A program made the translations under genes and the position numbers. The notes below the pieces were generated by a model. It had not been told where the DNA came from and ran no database searches. It was given only the letters and a program-made list of their open reading frames with translations. From assembly GCA_963846475.1 (NCBI GenBank), contig CAWJVZ010000004.1, forward strand, positions 1,922,001 through 1,986,000: 64,000 bases of DNA. The letters are read 5' to 3'. Numbering within the stretch: position 1 is the stretch's first letter; every line of letters starts with the position of its first letter. This DNA is from DASWJZ01 sp963846475. Lineage in GTDB: Bacteria > Pseudomonadota > Alphaproteobacteria > Rhizobiales > Afifellaceae. This document shows, piece by piece, positions 46,695 to 57,291 of the stretch.

Positions 46695-47975
46695 ATGATC
46701 CGGGACAGTGGAGGAGCGGCGCCTGCCGCCGGGCCTGACGACAAGATCGTGCCTCTTCTTCAGGAAGAGATGCAGATCGAGAAGCGGCAGGTCGCGACCG
46801 GCAAGGTGCGCATCCGCACCATCGTCGACTCTGTCGAGGAGATCGCTGCGGCGACGCTCAGCGAGGAGCAGGTGAGCGTGACCCGCGTCCCGGTTGGACG
46901 GGTGGTTACGGAAGTCCCCGCGGTGCGGACGGAGAACGGCGTCACCATCGTGCCGGTGCTGGAGGAAGTTCTGGTCGTCGAGAAGCAGCTCGTTCTCCGG
47001 GAGGAGCTGCACATCCGCCGCGACGTCACGACCGAAACGGTCGAAATGCCCGTCACCCTGCGGCGGCAGCGCGCCGTCGTGGAGCGGATCGAGACGCCCG
47101 GCCATCCACCCGAAGACGAGGAGTTCTTGAGAATGAGCTATGAAGCAAGCACCGGCACGGCCGGCTACGGCAACTCCACCATCACCGCCTTCTTCGACGA
47201 CCGCAGCGAAGCCGACCGCGCCGTGGAGCGGCTGGTCGCCGCCGGCATTCCGCGCGGCCAGATCCGGCTCGTCGCCGGCGATGGCGGATCGTCCACGACC
47301 GCCGCGCAGGGCAGCACGAGCGGCGGCGGGTTCTGGGAGACGCTCTCCGACCTCTTCATGCCGGACGAGGACCGCTACACCTACGCCGAGGGGCTCCGCC
47401 GCGGCGGCTACCTGGTCAGTGTGACGGCCGGCGCTGCGGATTACGACCGGGCGCTCGACATCCTGGACGACGAGGGCACGATCGATATCGGCGAGCGCGA
47501 GCAGTCGTGGCGGGCGGAAGGCTGGAGCGGCTATTCCGGCGCGAGCGGCTCGAGCGCCTACGCCGGCAGGACCGGCGACGAAGAGGTCATCCCGGTCGCC
47601 GAGGAGGAGCTGCGCGTCGGCAAGCGCGACGTGAGCCACGGACGCGTCCGGGTGCGCAGCTACGTGGTCGAGACGCCGGTCAGCGAGCAGGTCAACCTCC
47701 GCGAGGAGAACGTCACCGTGCAGCGCCGGGCGGTCGACCGGCCGCTCACGGCGGGCGACCGCCTGTTCGAGGACCGCACCATCGAAGTGGAGGAGCGGGC
47801 CGAAGAGGCGGTGGTGGCCAAGGAGGCCCGCGTACGCGAGGAGCTGGTGGTCAAGAAAGAGGTCGGCGAGCGCACCGAGACGATCTCCGACACGGTGCGC
47901 CACACGGAAGTGGACATCGAGGACGAGCGCGGCACGACGCGTACGGGTGTTTCGCGCGACCGCTCGCGCATCTGA
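46695..47975 (+). CDS. Stress protein: YsnF (DUF2382) - YflT-like - YsnF (DUF2382)
   Basis: 426 residues, soluble and acidic. Residues about 18-130 are a DUF2382/YsnF domain (IVPLLQEEMQIEKRQVATGK, EVLVVEKQLVLREELHIRR). Residues about 158-250 form a general-stress-protein-17M/YflT-like domain (AFFDDRSEADRAVERLVAAG). Residues about 300-415 are a second DUF2382 domain (VIPVAEEELRVGKRDVSHGR). Elsewhere the first domain is usually a separate small gene, so this is probably a fusion at about residue 143, where an internal Met (RMSYEAS) marks the old start. The EcfG-type promoter upstream indicates control by the general stress response. Confidence 0.85.
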   Translation: MIRDSGGAAPAAGPDDKIVPLLQEEMQIEKRQVATGKVRIRTIVDSVEEIAAATLSEEQVSVTRVPVGRVVTEVPAVRTENGVTIVPVLEEVLVVEKQLVLREELHIRRDVTTETVEMPVTLRRQRAVVERIETPGHPPEDEEFLRMSYEASTGTAGYGNSTITAFFDDRSEADRAVERLVAAGIPRGQIRLVAGDGGSSTTAAQGSTSGGGFWETLSDLFMPDEDRYTYAEGLRRGGYLVSVTAGAADYDRALDILDDEGTIDIGEREQSWRAEGWSGYSGASGSSAYAGRTGDEEVIPVAEEELRVGKRDVSHGRVRVRSYVVETPVSEQVNLREENVTVQRRAVDRPLTAGDRLFEDRTIEVEERAEEAVVAKEARVREELVVKKEVGERTETISDTVRHTEVDIEDERGTTRTGVSRDRSRI

Positions 47976-48069
47976 GACGAAGCCCCCGGGAGGGCGCGGA
48001 TCGGCCCGCCCTCCTGAGGTTTGACAGATCACGACTAAGCAGCTGCTTGGCTTAGCTGGCGGCGCTTGC

Positions 48070-49276
48070 CTAGCCCTGCATGGCGCGAAGCGGCACGACG
48101 TTCTGCGGGGCCGGGGCGGGGGCTTGGCTGGCCCGGATGATTCGGGCGAGAGCTTCCTGGTCGAAGGGCTTCTTGACCCGGCAGAGATCGTGGAGGGCGC
48201 CCTCCGGCAGCTCGGCATAGCCGGTGGCCAGGACGACCGGCAGTCCGGGCCAAGCCTGCCGGATGGCGCTCGCCAGCTGCAGGCCGGTCATGGTGATGCG
48301 CTGGCGGGCGGAGGCCTCGGTCATAAAATTGACCAGCGGGCGCCCGATCACCTCCTGTCGCGCATAGCCCAAAAAACTCAGCCAGGCATCGCTGACCTGC
48401 TCGATGCGGCCTTCCACGTTGAGCGAATGCAGCGGCAGGGGCGTTTTCCGGTAGAGGGTGCGAAACCGCTCCTCGCTCTCGCGGAGCGCCTGCGCCTCGC
48501 GCCCCCAGCACGGCGAAGCGGCGGTCGAACATTGCCGCGATCAACGCCAGGAACAGGATCAGGAAGGTCGTGGCGGCAAGCGCGAGCGCGAGATTGGTCT
48601 GGTCCAGCCACGCCTGGGGATGCGCCGCGCGGAGCGGCGAATGCGCGGTGAACGTGGCGGCGCGCATCGCCGTGTAGTGCATGCCCGCTATCGCTAGCCC
48701 CATCGCACTTGCGGCAACCAGCTTTTGGGCGATCATCGTCGCGCGGAACGAAAGCCAAAGAGCCGCGGTGGCGGCGGCAATCGCGATGAGGACGGAAACC
48801 GCCACGAGCCCGTCGCGATAGGAAAGCTCGGCCGGCATGCGCATCGCCTCCATGCCGGTGTAGTGCATGCCGACGATGCCCAGGCCCATCAAGGCGCCGC
48901 TCAGCCCCAGCGAAGCCGGCCCGGCGTCGCTGCGGTTGACCACGAAGAAGCCGACGCCGGCAGCACCGACGGCGAGGAGCAGCGACAGGACGGTCAGCGA
49001 CGGATCGTAGCTCGCCGGCATCGGCATCTCGAAGGCGAGCATGGCGACGAAGTGCATGGACCAGATGCCGCCGCCCATCGCAAAGGCGGCCGCGGCGAGC
49101 CAGGCATATTTTCCGGGCCCGGCACCGCCTGCACGCACCCGCCCGGCAAGGTCGAGCGCCGTGTAGGAGGCAACGCACGCGATCAGCATCGAGAGGACGA
49201 CCAGCCGCGTGTCATGGCTGCCTGAGATGATCATTCCTTCGTCACCCGCGGTGCTCCTTCGGAACCGCGGGTTCAT
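48070..49276 (-). pseudogene. MHYT-domain sensor gene, frameshifted, kinase core deleted (MHYT - PAS - half REC)
   Basis: The N-terminal MHYT domain has about seven helices with metal-type motifs SMHFVAMLAF, GMHYTGMEAM and GMHYTAMRAA. A shift at a run of five G near 48502-48506 breaks the frame; correcting it gives LGREAQALRESEERFRTLYR and a PAS domain (VSDAWLSFLGYARQEVIGRP). PAS then joins directly to the C-terminal half of a receiver domain (MTGLQLASAIRQ). The histidine-kinase and ATPase domains and the phosphoacceptor half of the receiver are absent, so no signalling output remains. Start ATG 49276 is uncertain. Confidence 0.78.
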
Positions 49277-49417
49277 CTGCGTGCAATATTGGTTAATTAA
49301 ACGTTAACGGGCATTGCCGATTGCGGCGGCGCGGGAGCGACTCCCCGGCAGTGCTGTCGATAGCCTGCGGTAAACGGCCGGCTGGCCAGCAGCCTCGTCA
49401 TCTCCGAAGCTGCGGGG

Positions 49418-50635
49418 ATGAAGAGATATCGCGTCGCGGTGGCCGGCTGCGGGCCGGCGGGACTATCCGCGGCGCTGCTGCTCCAGCGGAGCGGTCACGA
49501 CGTCAGCTTGTTCGAGAGGTTCCAGGAGCCGCACCCCGTCGGTTCCGGGCTGATGATCCAGCCCACCGGGCTCGCTGTACTGCACGCCATGGGGCTCGAC
49601 GGAAAAATCCTCGCAGCCGGCTCGCGCATCGACAGGCTGTTCGGCCAGTCGGCGCTCTCAGGGCGGACGGTGCTCGATGTCCGCTATGCCGCTTTGGGCC
49701 GCCGGGAATGTTTTGGGATCGGCATGCATCGCGCCGCGCTTTTCGAGGTCCTCTATCGGGCCGTCCAGGCGGCGGGAATTCCCATCGCCACCGGCAGGAC
49801 AATCGTCGCGGCGCCCCCGGCGGCGGGAAGCAGGCGCGACCTTGCCTTCGCCGACGGCGGCCGCGCCGGTCCGTTCGACCTCGTCGTCGACGCGCTCGGC
49901 ACCGGGAGCCCGCTGGCTCCCAAGGTGGGTCGGGATCTTGCCTACGGGGCGCTGTGGGCAAGCCTCGACTGGCCCGCCGGCGCGGGTTTCGAAGCCGCCG
50001 CGCTGGAGCAGCGTTATGTCCGGGCGAGCATCATGGCCGGCGTGCTGCCGATCGGCCGCGCGCCGGGATCGCCGCAGCCGAAGGCGGCGTTCTTCTGGTC
50101 GATCCGCGCCGACAAGGTCGAGGCCTGGCGGAGCGGCGGCCTCCGCCGCTGGAAGGACGAGGTGCTTGGGGTCTGGCCGGCGACCGCGCCATTCCTGGAG
50201 CAGATCGTCTCGCCCGAGCAGCTCACCTACGCGCGCTATGCGCACCGGACGCTGCCGAGCCCCGCCGCGCCCGGCCTGATCCACATCGGCGATGCCTGGC
50301 ATTCGACAAGCCCGCAGCTCGGCCAGGGCGCCAACATGGCGCTGCTCGACGCATTCGCCCTCGCCAAGGCGCTGCAAGAAGCCGGCGATCCTTCGGCAGC
50401 GGCGCGACGCGCCGTGCGGCTGCGCCGCGGGCACGTGCGCCTCTATCAGGGCATGAGCGCGCTCTTCACGCCCGTCTACCAGTCCGACAGCCGGGCGCTT
50501 CCGTGGCTCCGCGACCGGATCGCCGGCCCGCTCGCCAGGCTCTGGCCGGCGACCGCGATCCTCGCCGCCATGGTCAGCGGCCTGATCGGCGGCCCGCTGA
50601 AGCGGCTCGGGCTTTACCCGCGGCGCCCTGGGTGA
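49418..50635 (+). CDS. FAD-dependent monooxygenase-type oxidoreductase
   Basis: 405 residues of the PHBH-like flavoprotein family. FAD-binding VAGCGPAGLSAALLLQRSGH at the N-terminus, DVSLFERF for the ribose, DLVVDALGTGSPL (DG-type motif region) and HIGDAWHSTSPQLGQGANMA (GD motif, about residue 291). Such enzymes hydroxylate or epoxidise aromatic or unsaturated compounds with NAD(P)H and oxygen. Its stop overlaps the next start (GTGA), so it acts with the saccharopine-dehydrogenase-like protein. Substrate unknown. Confidence 0.86.
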   Translation: MKRYRVAVAGCGPAGLSAALLLQRSGHDVSLFERFQEPHPVGSGLMIQPTGLAVLHAMGLDGKILAAGSRIDRLFGQSALSGRTVLDVRYAALGRRECFGIGMHRAALFEVLYRAVQAAGIPIATGRTIVAAPPAAGSRRDLAFADGGRAGPFDLVVDALGTGSPLAPKVGRDLAYGALWASLDWPAGAGFEAAALEQRYVRASIMAGVLPIGRAPGSPQPKAAFFWSIRADKVEAWRSGGLRRWKDEVLGVWPATAPFLEQIVSPEQLTYARYAHRTLPSPAAPGLIHIGDAWHSTSPQLGQGANMALLDAFALAKALQEAGDPSAAARRAVRLRRGHVRLYQGMSALFTPVYQSDSRALPWLRDRIAGPLARLWPATAILAAMVSGLIGGPLKRLGLYPRRPG

Positions 50636-52272
50636 AGCGCGTCCTTGTGCTCGGCGGCTACGGCGGCTTCGGCGGCCGCATCGCCCGGCGGCTGGCGGCC
50701 GAGGGATGGGAGGTGCTGGTCGCCGGGCGCGACCGGCAGCGGGCGGAGCGTTTCTGTGCCGGGCGGGCGAACCTGCTGCCGCTCCGCCTGGACCGCGACG
50801 CGGACCTCGCCGCGCAGCTCTCACGGCATAAACCTTTCGCGGTCGTGGACGCGGCGGGTCCATTCCAAGGCGCGCCCTACGACGCGCCGCGCGCCTGCAT
50901 GGCGGCCGGCTGCCATTACCTCGACATCGCCGATGCGCGGGACTTCGTCACCGGCATCGGCGTCCTCGACGCGGTGGCGAGGGGGGCCGGCATTGCCATC
51001 GTCTCCGGCGCGTCCAGCGTGCCGGCGCTGTCGGGCGCCGTCGTCTCCAGCCTGGCGCAAGGCATGACAATCATCCGCTCGGTCGAGATCGCCATCAGCG
51101 CGTCGAGCAAGGCAACTGCCGGCCCGTCGCTGACCAAGGCCATCATCTCCTATCTTGGCCGGCCGATCCGCCTCTGGCGGGGGCAGCGCTGGACGGTCCG
51201 GCACGGCTGGCAGGAGATGCGGCGCGAAAGTTTTTCCGTCGCCGGCGAAGAATCGCTCGAGGGGCGGCTGGTCGGATTGGCCGACGTGCCCGACCTGACG
51301 CTCCTGCCTGAGCGCCTGCCGGGCAATCCGGCGGCGACGTTCAGAGCCGGGACGGAGCTCGCGCTGCAGAATCGCGCGCTTACCGCCGCGAGCCGGCTGG
51401 TGCGCAGGGGATGGATCAAACGCCCGCAGGCGCTCATCCCGGCGGTTCTTTGGGTGCAGCGGCTTATGGCGCCTCTCGGAACGGCCCGTTCGGGGATGAT
51501 CGTCCGCATGTTCGGGATCGCGGATGGGCGGGAGGTGGAGCGGCGATGGACGCTCATCGCCAATCATGGCACCGGGCCGGAAATCCCGGCGCTCGCCGTG
51601 CCGATCCTGTTGCGCCGGATATTGGAGGGCACGCTAGGGCCCGGAGCGCGCGATGCCGGGACGCTCCTGGCCCTGGAGGACTTCGAGCCGGCCTTCGCGG
51701 CCCTCCGCATCCGCCACGAGACGGTCGAAACGGAATTTTCGCCGCCGCTCTATGCCCGGGTCCTCGGGTCCCGCTTCGACGAGCTGCCCGCCTCCGTGCG
51801 TGCCATGCACGACGTGCTCCGCGATCAGGGCGCGTCGGGCCGCGCCTGGGTCAGGCGGGGCCGTCATCCTCTGGCCCGGATGCTCGCCGCCCTCATGGGT
51901 TTCCCTGCCAAAGGGGAACACGATCTCCACGTCGCCTTTGCCGAGCACGACGGAGTCGAGACATGGACCCGCACTTTTTCCGGAAAATCGTTCCAAAGCT
52001 CGCTTTCGGGATGCGCCGGCGCACTCCACGAGCGCTTCGGTCCCGTGCGGTTCGGCTTCCGCCTTGAAGCCGACGGGACCGGCCTGAAGATGCATATCGA
52101 ACGCTGGTGGCTTGGGCCGATCCGGCTGCCGCTCGCGCTAGCGCCCCGCTCGATCGCCCGCGAATGGGAGGAGGACGGGCGCTTCCATTTCGACGTGCCC
52201 ATCTCGCTGCCGGGCTGCGGGCTCGTCGTCCATTATTGCGGCTGGCTGGAGCGGAATGAGCCGCCACCCTAA
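50632..52272 (+). CDS. Saccharopine dehydrogenase-like NADP-binding protein with DUF4166
   Basis: 546 residues from GTG 50632. The N-terminal Rossmann domain (LVLGGYGGFGGRIARRLAAE) continues as AVVDAAGPFQGAPYDAPRAC and HYLDIADARDFVTGI, typical of saccharopine dehydrogenase-type NADP proteins. The C-terminal 200 residues (from about 350) carry DUF4166 (LHVAFAEHDGVETWTRTFSG, LKMHIERWWLGPIRLP). Membership in lysine metabolism is unlikely; relatives act in unknown redox steps. Coupled to the flavoprotein upstream. Confidence 0.82.
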   Translation: MKRVLVLGGYGGFGGRIARRLAAEGWEVLVAGRDRQRAERFCAGRANLLPLRLDRDADLAAQLSRHKPFAVVDAAGPFQGAPYDAPRACMAAGCHYLDIADARDFVTGIGVLDAVARGAGIAIVSGASSVPALSGAVVSSLAQGMTIIRSVEIAISASSKATAGPSLTKAIISYLGRPIRLWRGQRWTVRHGWQEMRRESFSVAGEESLEGRLVGLADVPDLTLLPERLPGNPAATFRAGTELALQNRALTAASRLVRRGWIKRPQALIPAVLWVQRLMAPLGTARSGMIVRMFGIADGREVERRWTLIANHGTGPEIPALAVPILLRRILEGTLGPGARDAGTLLALEDFEPAFAALRIRHETVETEFSPPLYARVLGSRFDELPASVRAMHDVLRDQGASGRAWVRRGRHPLARMLAALMGFPAKGEHDLHVAFAEHDGVETWTRTFSGKSFQSSLSGCAGALHERFGPVRFGFRLEADGTGLKMHIERWWLGPIRLPLALAPRSIAREWEEDGRFHFDVPISLPGCGLVVHYCGWLERNEPPP

Positions 52273-52293
52273 CCGCGCTTCACGCGCTTCGGC

Positions 52294-53280
52294 TTATCGC
52301 GACAGGCGCTCGCGGCCGTAGAGAAGCAGCATGCCGATGATCACCGCGCCGTAGATCACCTGGCGCCCCGCCTCCTGCATCTGCATGACGGAGAGGATCG
52401 ACCCCAGAAGGGTGATCAGGATGACGCCCGCGACGGTGCCGAGATAGGAGCCGCGGCCGCCGAGGATGGAGGTGCCGCCGAGCACGACGGCGGCGATGGA
52501 AGGTAGGAGATAGGCGTCGCCCATCGCCTGCGCCGCCTTGCTGGCATAGCCGGCCAGGAGCACGCCGCCGAAGGCGGCAAGCCCGCCGGAAATGGCGAAG
52601 GCGATCATGACGATGCGCTGCGTGCCGACGCCGGACAGGTAGGCGGCGCGCTCGCGGTTGCCGATGGCGTAGACGGCGCGGCCGAAGGTGGTGCGGGTCA
52701 GCAGGAACACGGCGGCGGCGCCGATGACCGCCCAGACGATCAGCGAATTGGGGATGCCGAGGATGGTGCGCCCGGTGGCGAGGAAGCGCATCGCGTCGGA
52801 GGCGGAATCCTGGGGCGAAAAGCCGCCGGTGTAGACGACCATCAGCCCCTGCGCGACGGCGTTGACGGCGAGCGTGACGATCATCGAGGGAATGCGGAGG
52901 TAGGCGACGCCAACGCCGTTGACGAGACCGAGCGCCACCCCGCAGAGCACGCCGAAGGGGATGGCGAGCGCCTCGCCGAGGCCGCCATAGGCGGTCGCGG
53001 CCGCCGCCATCATGCCGCCCACGGCCACCACCCAGGGCACCGAGAGGTCGATCTGGCCGAGGAGAATGACGATCATCATGCCGGTGGCGATGACGCCGAG
53101 GAAGGAGGCGACCTTCAGCTGCTGCAGCAGGTAATCGGGCGACAGAAAGCTCGTGGAGTAGAGGCTGCCGAGGAAGAGTAGGAGGACGATGCAGGCGAAG
53201 GAGGTGGCGACAGCGGGATCGACGCGGCGGACGAAGGCCGGGAGCCGCATGGCCGGGCGGCGCGCTTCGTCAGTGCTCAT
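52294..53280 (-). CDS. Sugar-type ABC permease (RbsC family)
   Basis: 328 residues, about ten hydrophobic helices. The EAA-like loop block is RIPSMIVTLAVNAVAQGLMV, and later AGYASKAAQAMGDAYLLPSI and VLGGTSILGGRGSYLGT are the RbsC/BPD_transp_2 signatures. Last gene of the four-gene importer; its start is 6 bases from the stop of the second permease. Imports a sugar or related small molecule with the partner permease. Confidence 0.92.
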   Translation of the reverse strand: MSTDEARRPAMRLPAFVRRVDPAVATSFACIVLLLFLGSLYSTSFLSPDYLLQQLKVASFLGVIATGMMIVILLGQIDLSVPWVVAVGGMMAAAATAYGGLGEALAIPFGVLCGVALGLVNGVGVAYLRIPSMIVTLAVNAVAQGLMVVYTGGFSPQDSASDAMRFLATGRTILGIPNSLIVWAVIGAAAVFLLTRTTFGRAVYAIGNRERAAYLSGVGTQRIVMIAFAISGGLAAFGGVLLAGYASKAAQAMGDAYLLPSIAAVVLGGTSILGGRGSYLGTVAGVILITLLGSILSVMQMQEAGRQVIYGAVIIGMLLLYGRERLSR

Positions 53281-53286
53281 GAAAAC

Positions 53287-54263
53287 TCATCCGAAGAGAT
53301 CCAGGCGGTTGCGGATGCGCACCAGCGCGAACGAGCCGAGGCAGACGGCGAGAAGCAGCACCACGCCCTGGAAGAGCGGCTGCCACAGCGGCTCGAAGTC
53401 GAAGACGAACAGGAGGTCGCCGATGGTGCGGAAGGCGAAGGCGCCGAAGATGGCGCCGACCGCACTGCCGATTCCGCCGAACAGCGAGACGCCGCCGAGC
53501 ACCACCGCCGCTATGGAGAACAGCGTGTAGGTGTTGCCGTTCGCCGCCGAGGCCTCGCCGGAATAGGTGAAGAAGGTGAGGAAGAGGCCGGCCATGGAGG
53601 CGAGCAGGCCGGAGAGCACATAGGCCAAAAATTTCGCCCGGCGGACCGGCACGCCCGACATGTAGGCGGCCTGCTCCGACGACCCCACGGCATAGGCGGC
53701 GCGCCCGAGCGCCGAGCGGCGCCACGGCACCCAGATCACCAGCACGACGGCTGACAGCGCGACGAGGCTCGCGGGGATGCCTCCGGGGAGCTTTCCGGTC
53801 AGCGCATCGGCGAGCGTGGAATTGACCTCGCCGCCGGGAAAGGGCCGAAGCGTCAGCGCGATGCCGTAGTAGATGGCGCCTGTGGCAATGGTGGCGACGA
53901 TGGGCTGCAGCCGCCCGTAGATGACGATCAGCCCGTTCAGCGCGCCGCAAAGAAGGCCGGCGCCGAGCACGCCGATGACGCCGAGCGTCGTCATCAGCGG
54001 GCTGCCGACGACGATCCACGACGCCAGGCAGTTGGCCAAGATGAACACCATGCCGACGGAGAGGTCGATGCCGGCGGTCAGGACGACGAGGGTCTGCGCC
54101 ATGGCGACCAGCGCCAGGAGCACGCCCTTGTTCGACGCCGTCTGCACGACATTGGAGGTGAAGCCGGCGGGGTGGTTGCTGACATAGATGACGAACATCA
54201 CGACGAGGATGGCGAAGGCAAGGAGCGTGCCCTTGTGCTCGGCGAGGCGGTAGCGCCAGTCCC

Positions 54264-54267
<4 letters not shown>
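53287..54267 (-). CDS. Sugar-type ABC permease (RbsC family, second subunit)
   Basis: 326 residues, polytopic. VVLTAGIDLSVGMVFILANC, GRLQPIVATIATGAIYYGIA and AVVLGGVSLFGGIGSAVGA are typical of the family. It overlaps the ATPase gene upstream by 4 bases. Two different permeases imply a heterodimeric membrane channel, as in ribose/xylose/autoinducer-type systems with separate permeases. Confidence 0.92.
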
Positions 54268-55829
<1,562 letters not shown>

Positions 55830-55833
55830 GACA

Positions 55834-55860
55834 AGCGCCGCGGAGAGCCCCCGCGGCGCT
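55834..55860 (-). promoter_or_regulatory. Strong hairpin between binding-protein and ATPase genes
   Basis: Perfect 10-base stem AGCGCCGCGG / CCGCGGCGCT with a 7-base loop, 19 bases after the binding-protein stop and 4 bases before the outer ATPase start. There is no T-tract. Such intercistronic stems commonly protect the binding-protein part of the mRNA and reduce expression of the downstream transporter genes. Confidence 0.7.
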
Positions 55861-55879
55861 ATCAGGTGCCGCTTTCAGC

Positions 55880-57019
55880 CTACTCTATGTTGGCTTCCGA
55901 CTGTCCCATGATCTCCTGCGCGGTGAAATTGATGCCGCAGGTCGGGAAGGCATTGCCGACGAAGAAATTGTCGGACTGGTCGGGATAGAAATCCTCGCCT
56001 TCCTTGAAGCCGGGATCCTCGACGATGGCGAGCGGCAGCTTTACCGACTGCGGCACCACCTGGCCTTCAAGCGCGGCGATCGCCGTCTTGATGGCGACGG
56101 CGACCTGCGCCGGGCCGGTGCCCGCGGACGAGCACTTCAGGCCCTCGGCGGCATGCTTTGCGCAGAATTTCCGAAAACCGTTCTCCGTCTCGCCGCCGAA
56201 CGGCACGAACGGATGGCCGGCGTCGATCATCGCCTGCACGACTCCGGTGTCGCCGCCTTGCGCGGTGATGCCGTCGAATTTTTTGTGGGTAGCGATGGCG
56301 TCGGCGGTGACCTTCTGGGCCGTCGGGTCGTCCCACTTGCCCATCACCTCGACGATCTCCCACGGCTTGCCGGTGGCGGTGAGCGTCTCGTGGATGCCGT
56401 CGTGGCGGTCGGTGTCGACCGACGTGCCGGCGACGCCGCGCACCTCGAGGATCTTGCCGCCCTCCGGAAGGTGCTTGGCGAGCCAGTTGGCCCAGAGCAC
56501 GCCGAGGCCCTTCTGGTCGACGTTGACGTTGATCGCGTCTTCGGTGTCCAAAATGTTGTCGAAGGCGACGAGGATGACGCCGGCTTCCTTGGCGCGCTTG
56601 ATCACCGGGCCGAAGGCGGTCGGGTTCTGCGCATTGACGATGATCGCGTCATAGCCGGAATCGATGAAATTGTTGATGGCCGAAATCTGCGCGGCGACGT
56701 CCTCGCCGGTCGAGACGACCTTAAACTCCTCCAGCTTCGCCGCGACTTCCGGCTGCTCGGCATAGGCCTTCGCCGTCTTGATCATCTGGATGCGCCAGGT
56801 GTTGGCGATATAGCCGTTGGCAAGCGCGATCCGGTAGGGCGGCTCCTTGGCCGGGAACTTGAAGAATTTTGTGTCTGCCGACCACGGCACGAAGCATTCA
56901 GGCTCGGCTGCCGGGCCGGGGACGATCTCCGGCTCCGCCCAGGCGGCCTGCGACAGCACGCCGAGCACCGATACAGTGGCAAGAAGTTTTATCGCGCCGC
57001 GGATTCCAAACCGATTCAT
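55880..57019 (-). CDS. Sugar-type ABC substrate-binding protein
   Basis: 379 residues with signal LATVSVLGVLSQAAWA. Periplasmic-binding-protein 1 (ribose-binding) fold: YRIALANGYIANTWRIQMIK, AQISAINNFIDSGYDAIIVN, VILVAFDNILDTEDAINVNV and GITAQGGDTGVVQAMIDAGH. Three Cys residues in the mature protein (near CFVPW, KFCAK and PTCGI) are unusual. First gene of the importer operon. The start at ATG 57019, in GGAGGGTCATTC context, fits a signal peptide better than the upstream in-frame ATG at 57073. Ligand unknown. Confidence 0.9.
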   Translation of the reverse strand: MNRFGIRGAIKLLATVSVLGVLSQAAWAEPEIVPGPAAEPECFVPWSADTKFFKFPAKEPPYRIALANGYIANTWRIQMIKTAKAYAEQPEVAAKLEEFKVVSTGEDVAAQISAINNFIDSGYDAIIVNAQNPTAFGPVIKRAKEAGVILVAFDNILDTEDAINVNVDQKGLGVLWANWLAKHLPEGGKILEVRGVAGTSVDTDRHDGIHETLTATGKPWEIVEVMGKWDDPTAQKVTADAIATHKKFDGITAQGGDTGVVQAMIDAGHPFVPFGGETENGFRKFCAKHAAEGLKCSSAGTGPAQVAVAIKTAIAALEGQVVPQSVKLPLAIVEDPGFKEGEDFYPDQSDNFFVGNAFPTCGINFTAQEIMGQSEANIE

Positions 57020-57165
57020 GAATGACCCTCCCTCTGGATGACGGCCCGCTTTCCTCCGGCGGTCCGGCTTCACGGCCGCGTTCTGCGCGCGGCTGTAATG
57101 TTAGCATTTCGAAGGTGTCATACAATCGGACCAACGTCGAGAGGGTCTATCGTCACGGCCAAGAT

Positions 57166-57250
57166 CCGTAGCCCGCATGAAGCGGAGCAGAATGCTGTGG
57201 GTAGGAGCGTCGGAAAACCCGGATTGCGCTTCGCTCCATCCGGGCTACGG
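57166..57250. repeat. REP/BIME-like palindrome
   Basis: Outer arms CCGTAGCCCG (57166-57175) and CGGGCTACGG (57241-57250) are exact reverse complements. Inside are GCATGAAGCGGAGCA and the nested CCCGGAT..ATCCGGG stem with TTGCGCTTCGCTCC between. This is the dispersed 'gtagcccggat' repeat of Rhizobiales. The rest of 57020-57291 shows nothing else clear apart from being the promoter region of the importer operon. Confidence 0.72.
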
Positions 57251-57291
57251 CATCGCAATCCGGTCCGGACGGCATGCTCACCCCTCAGGCT

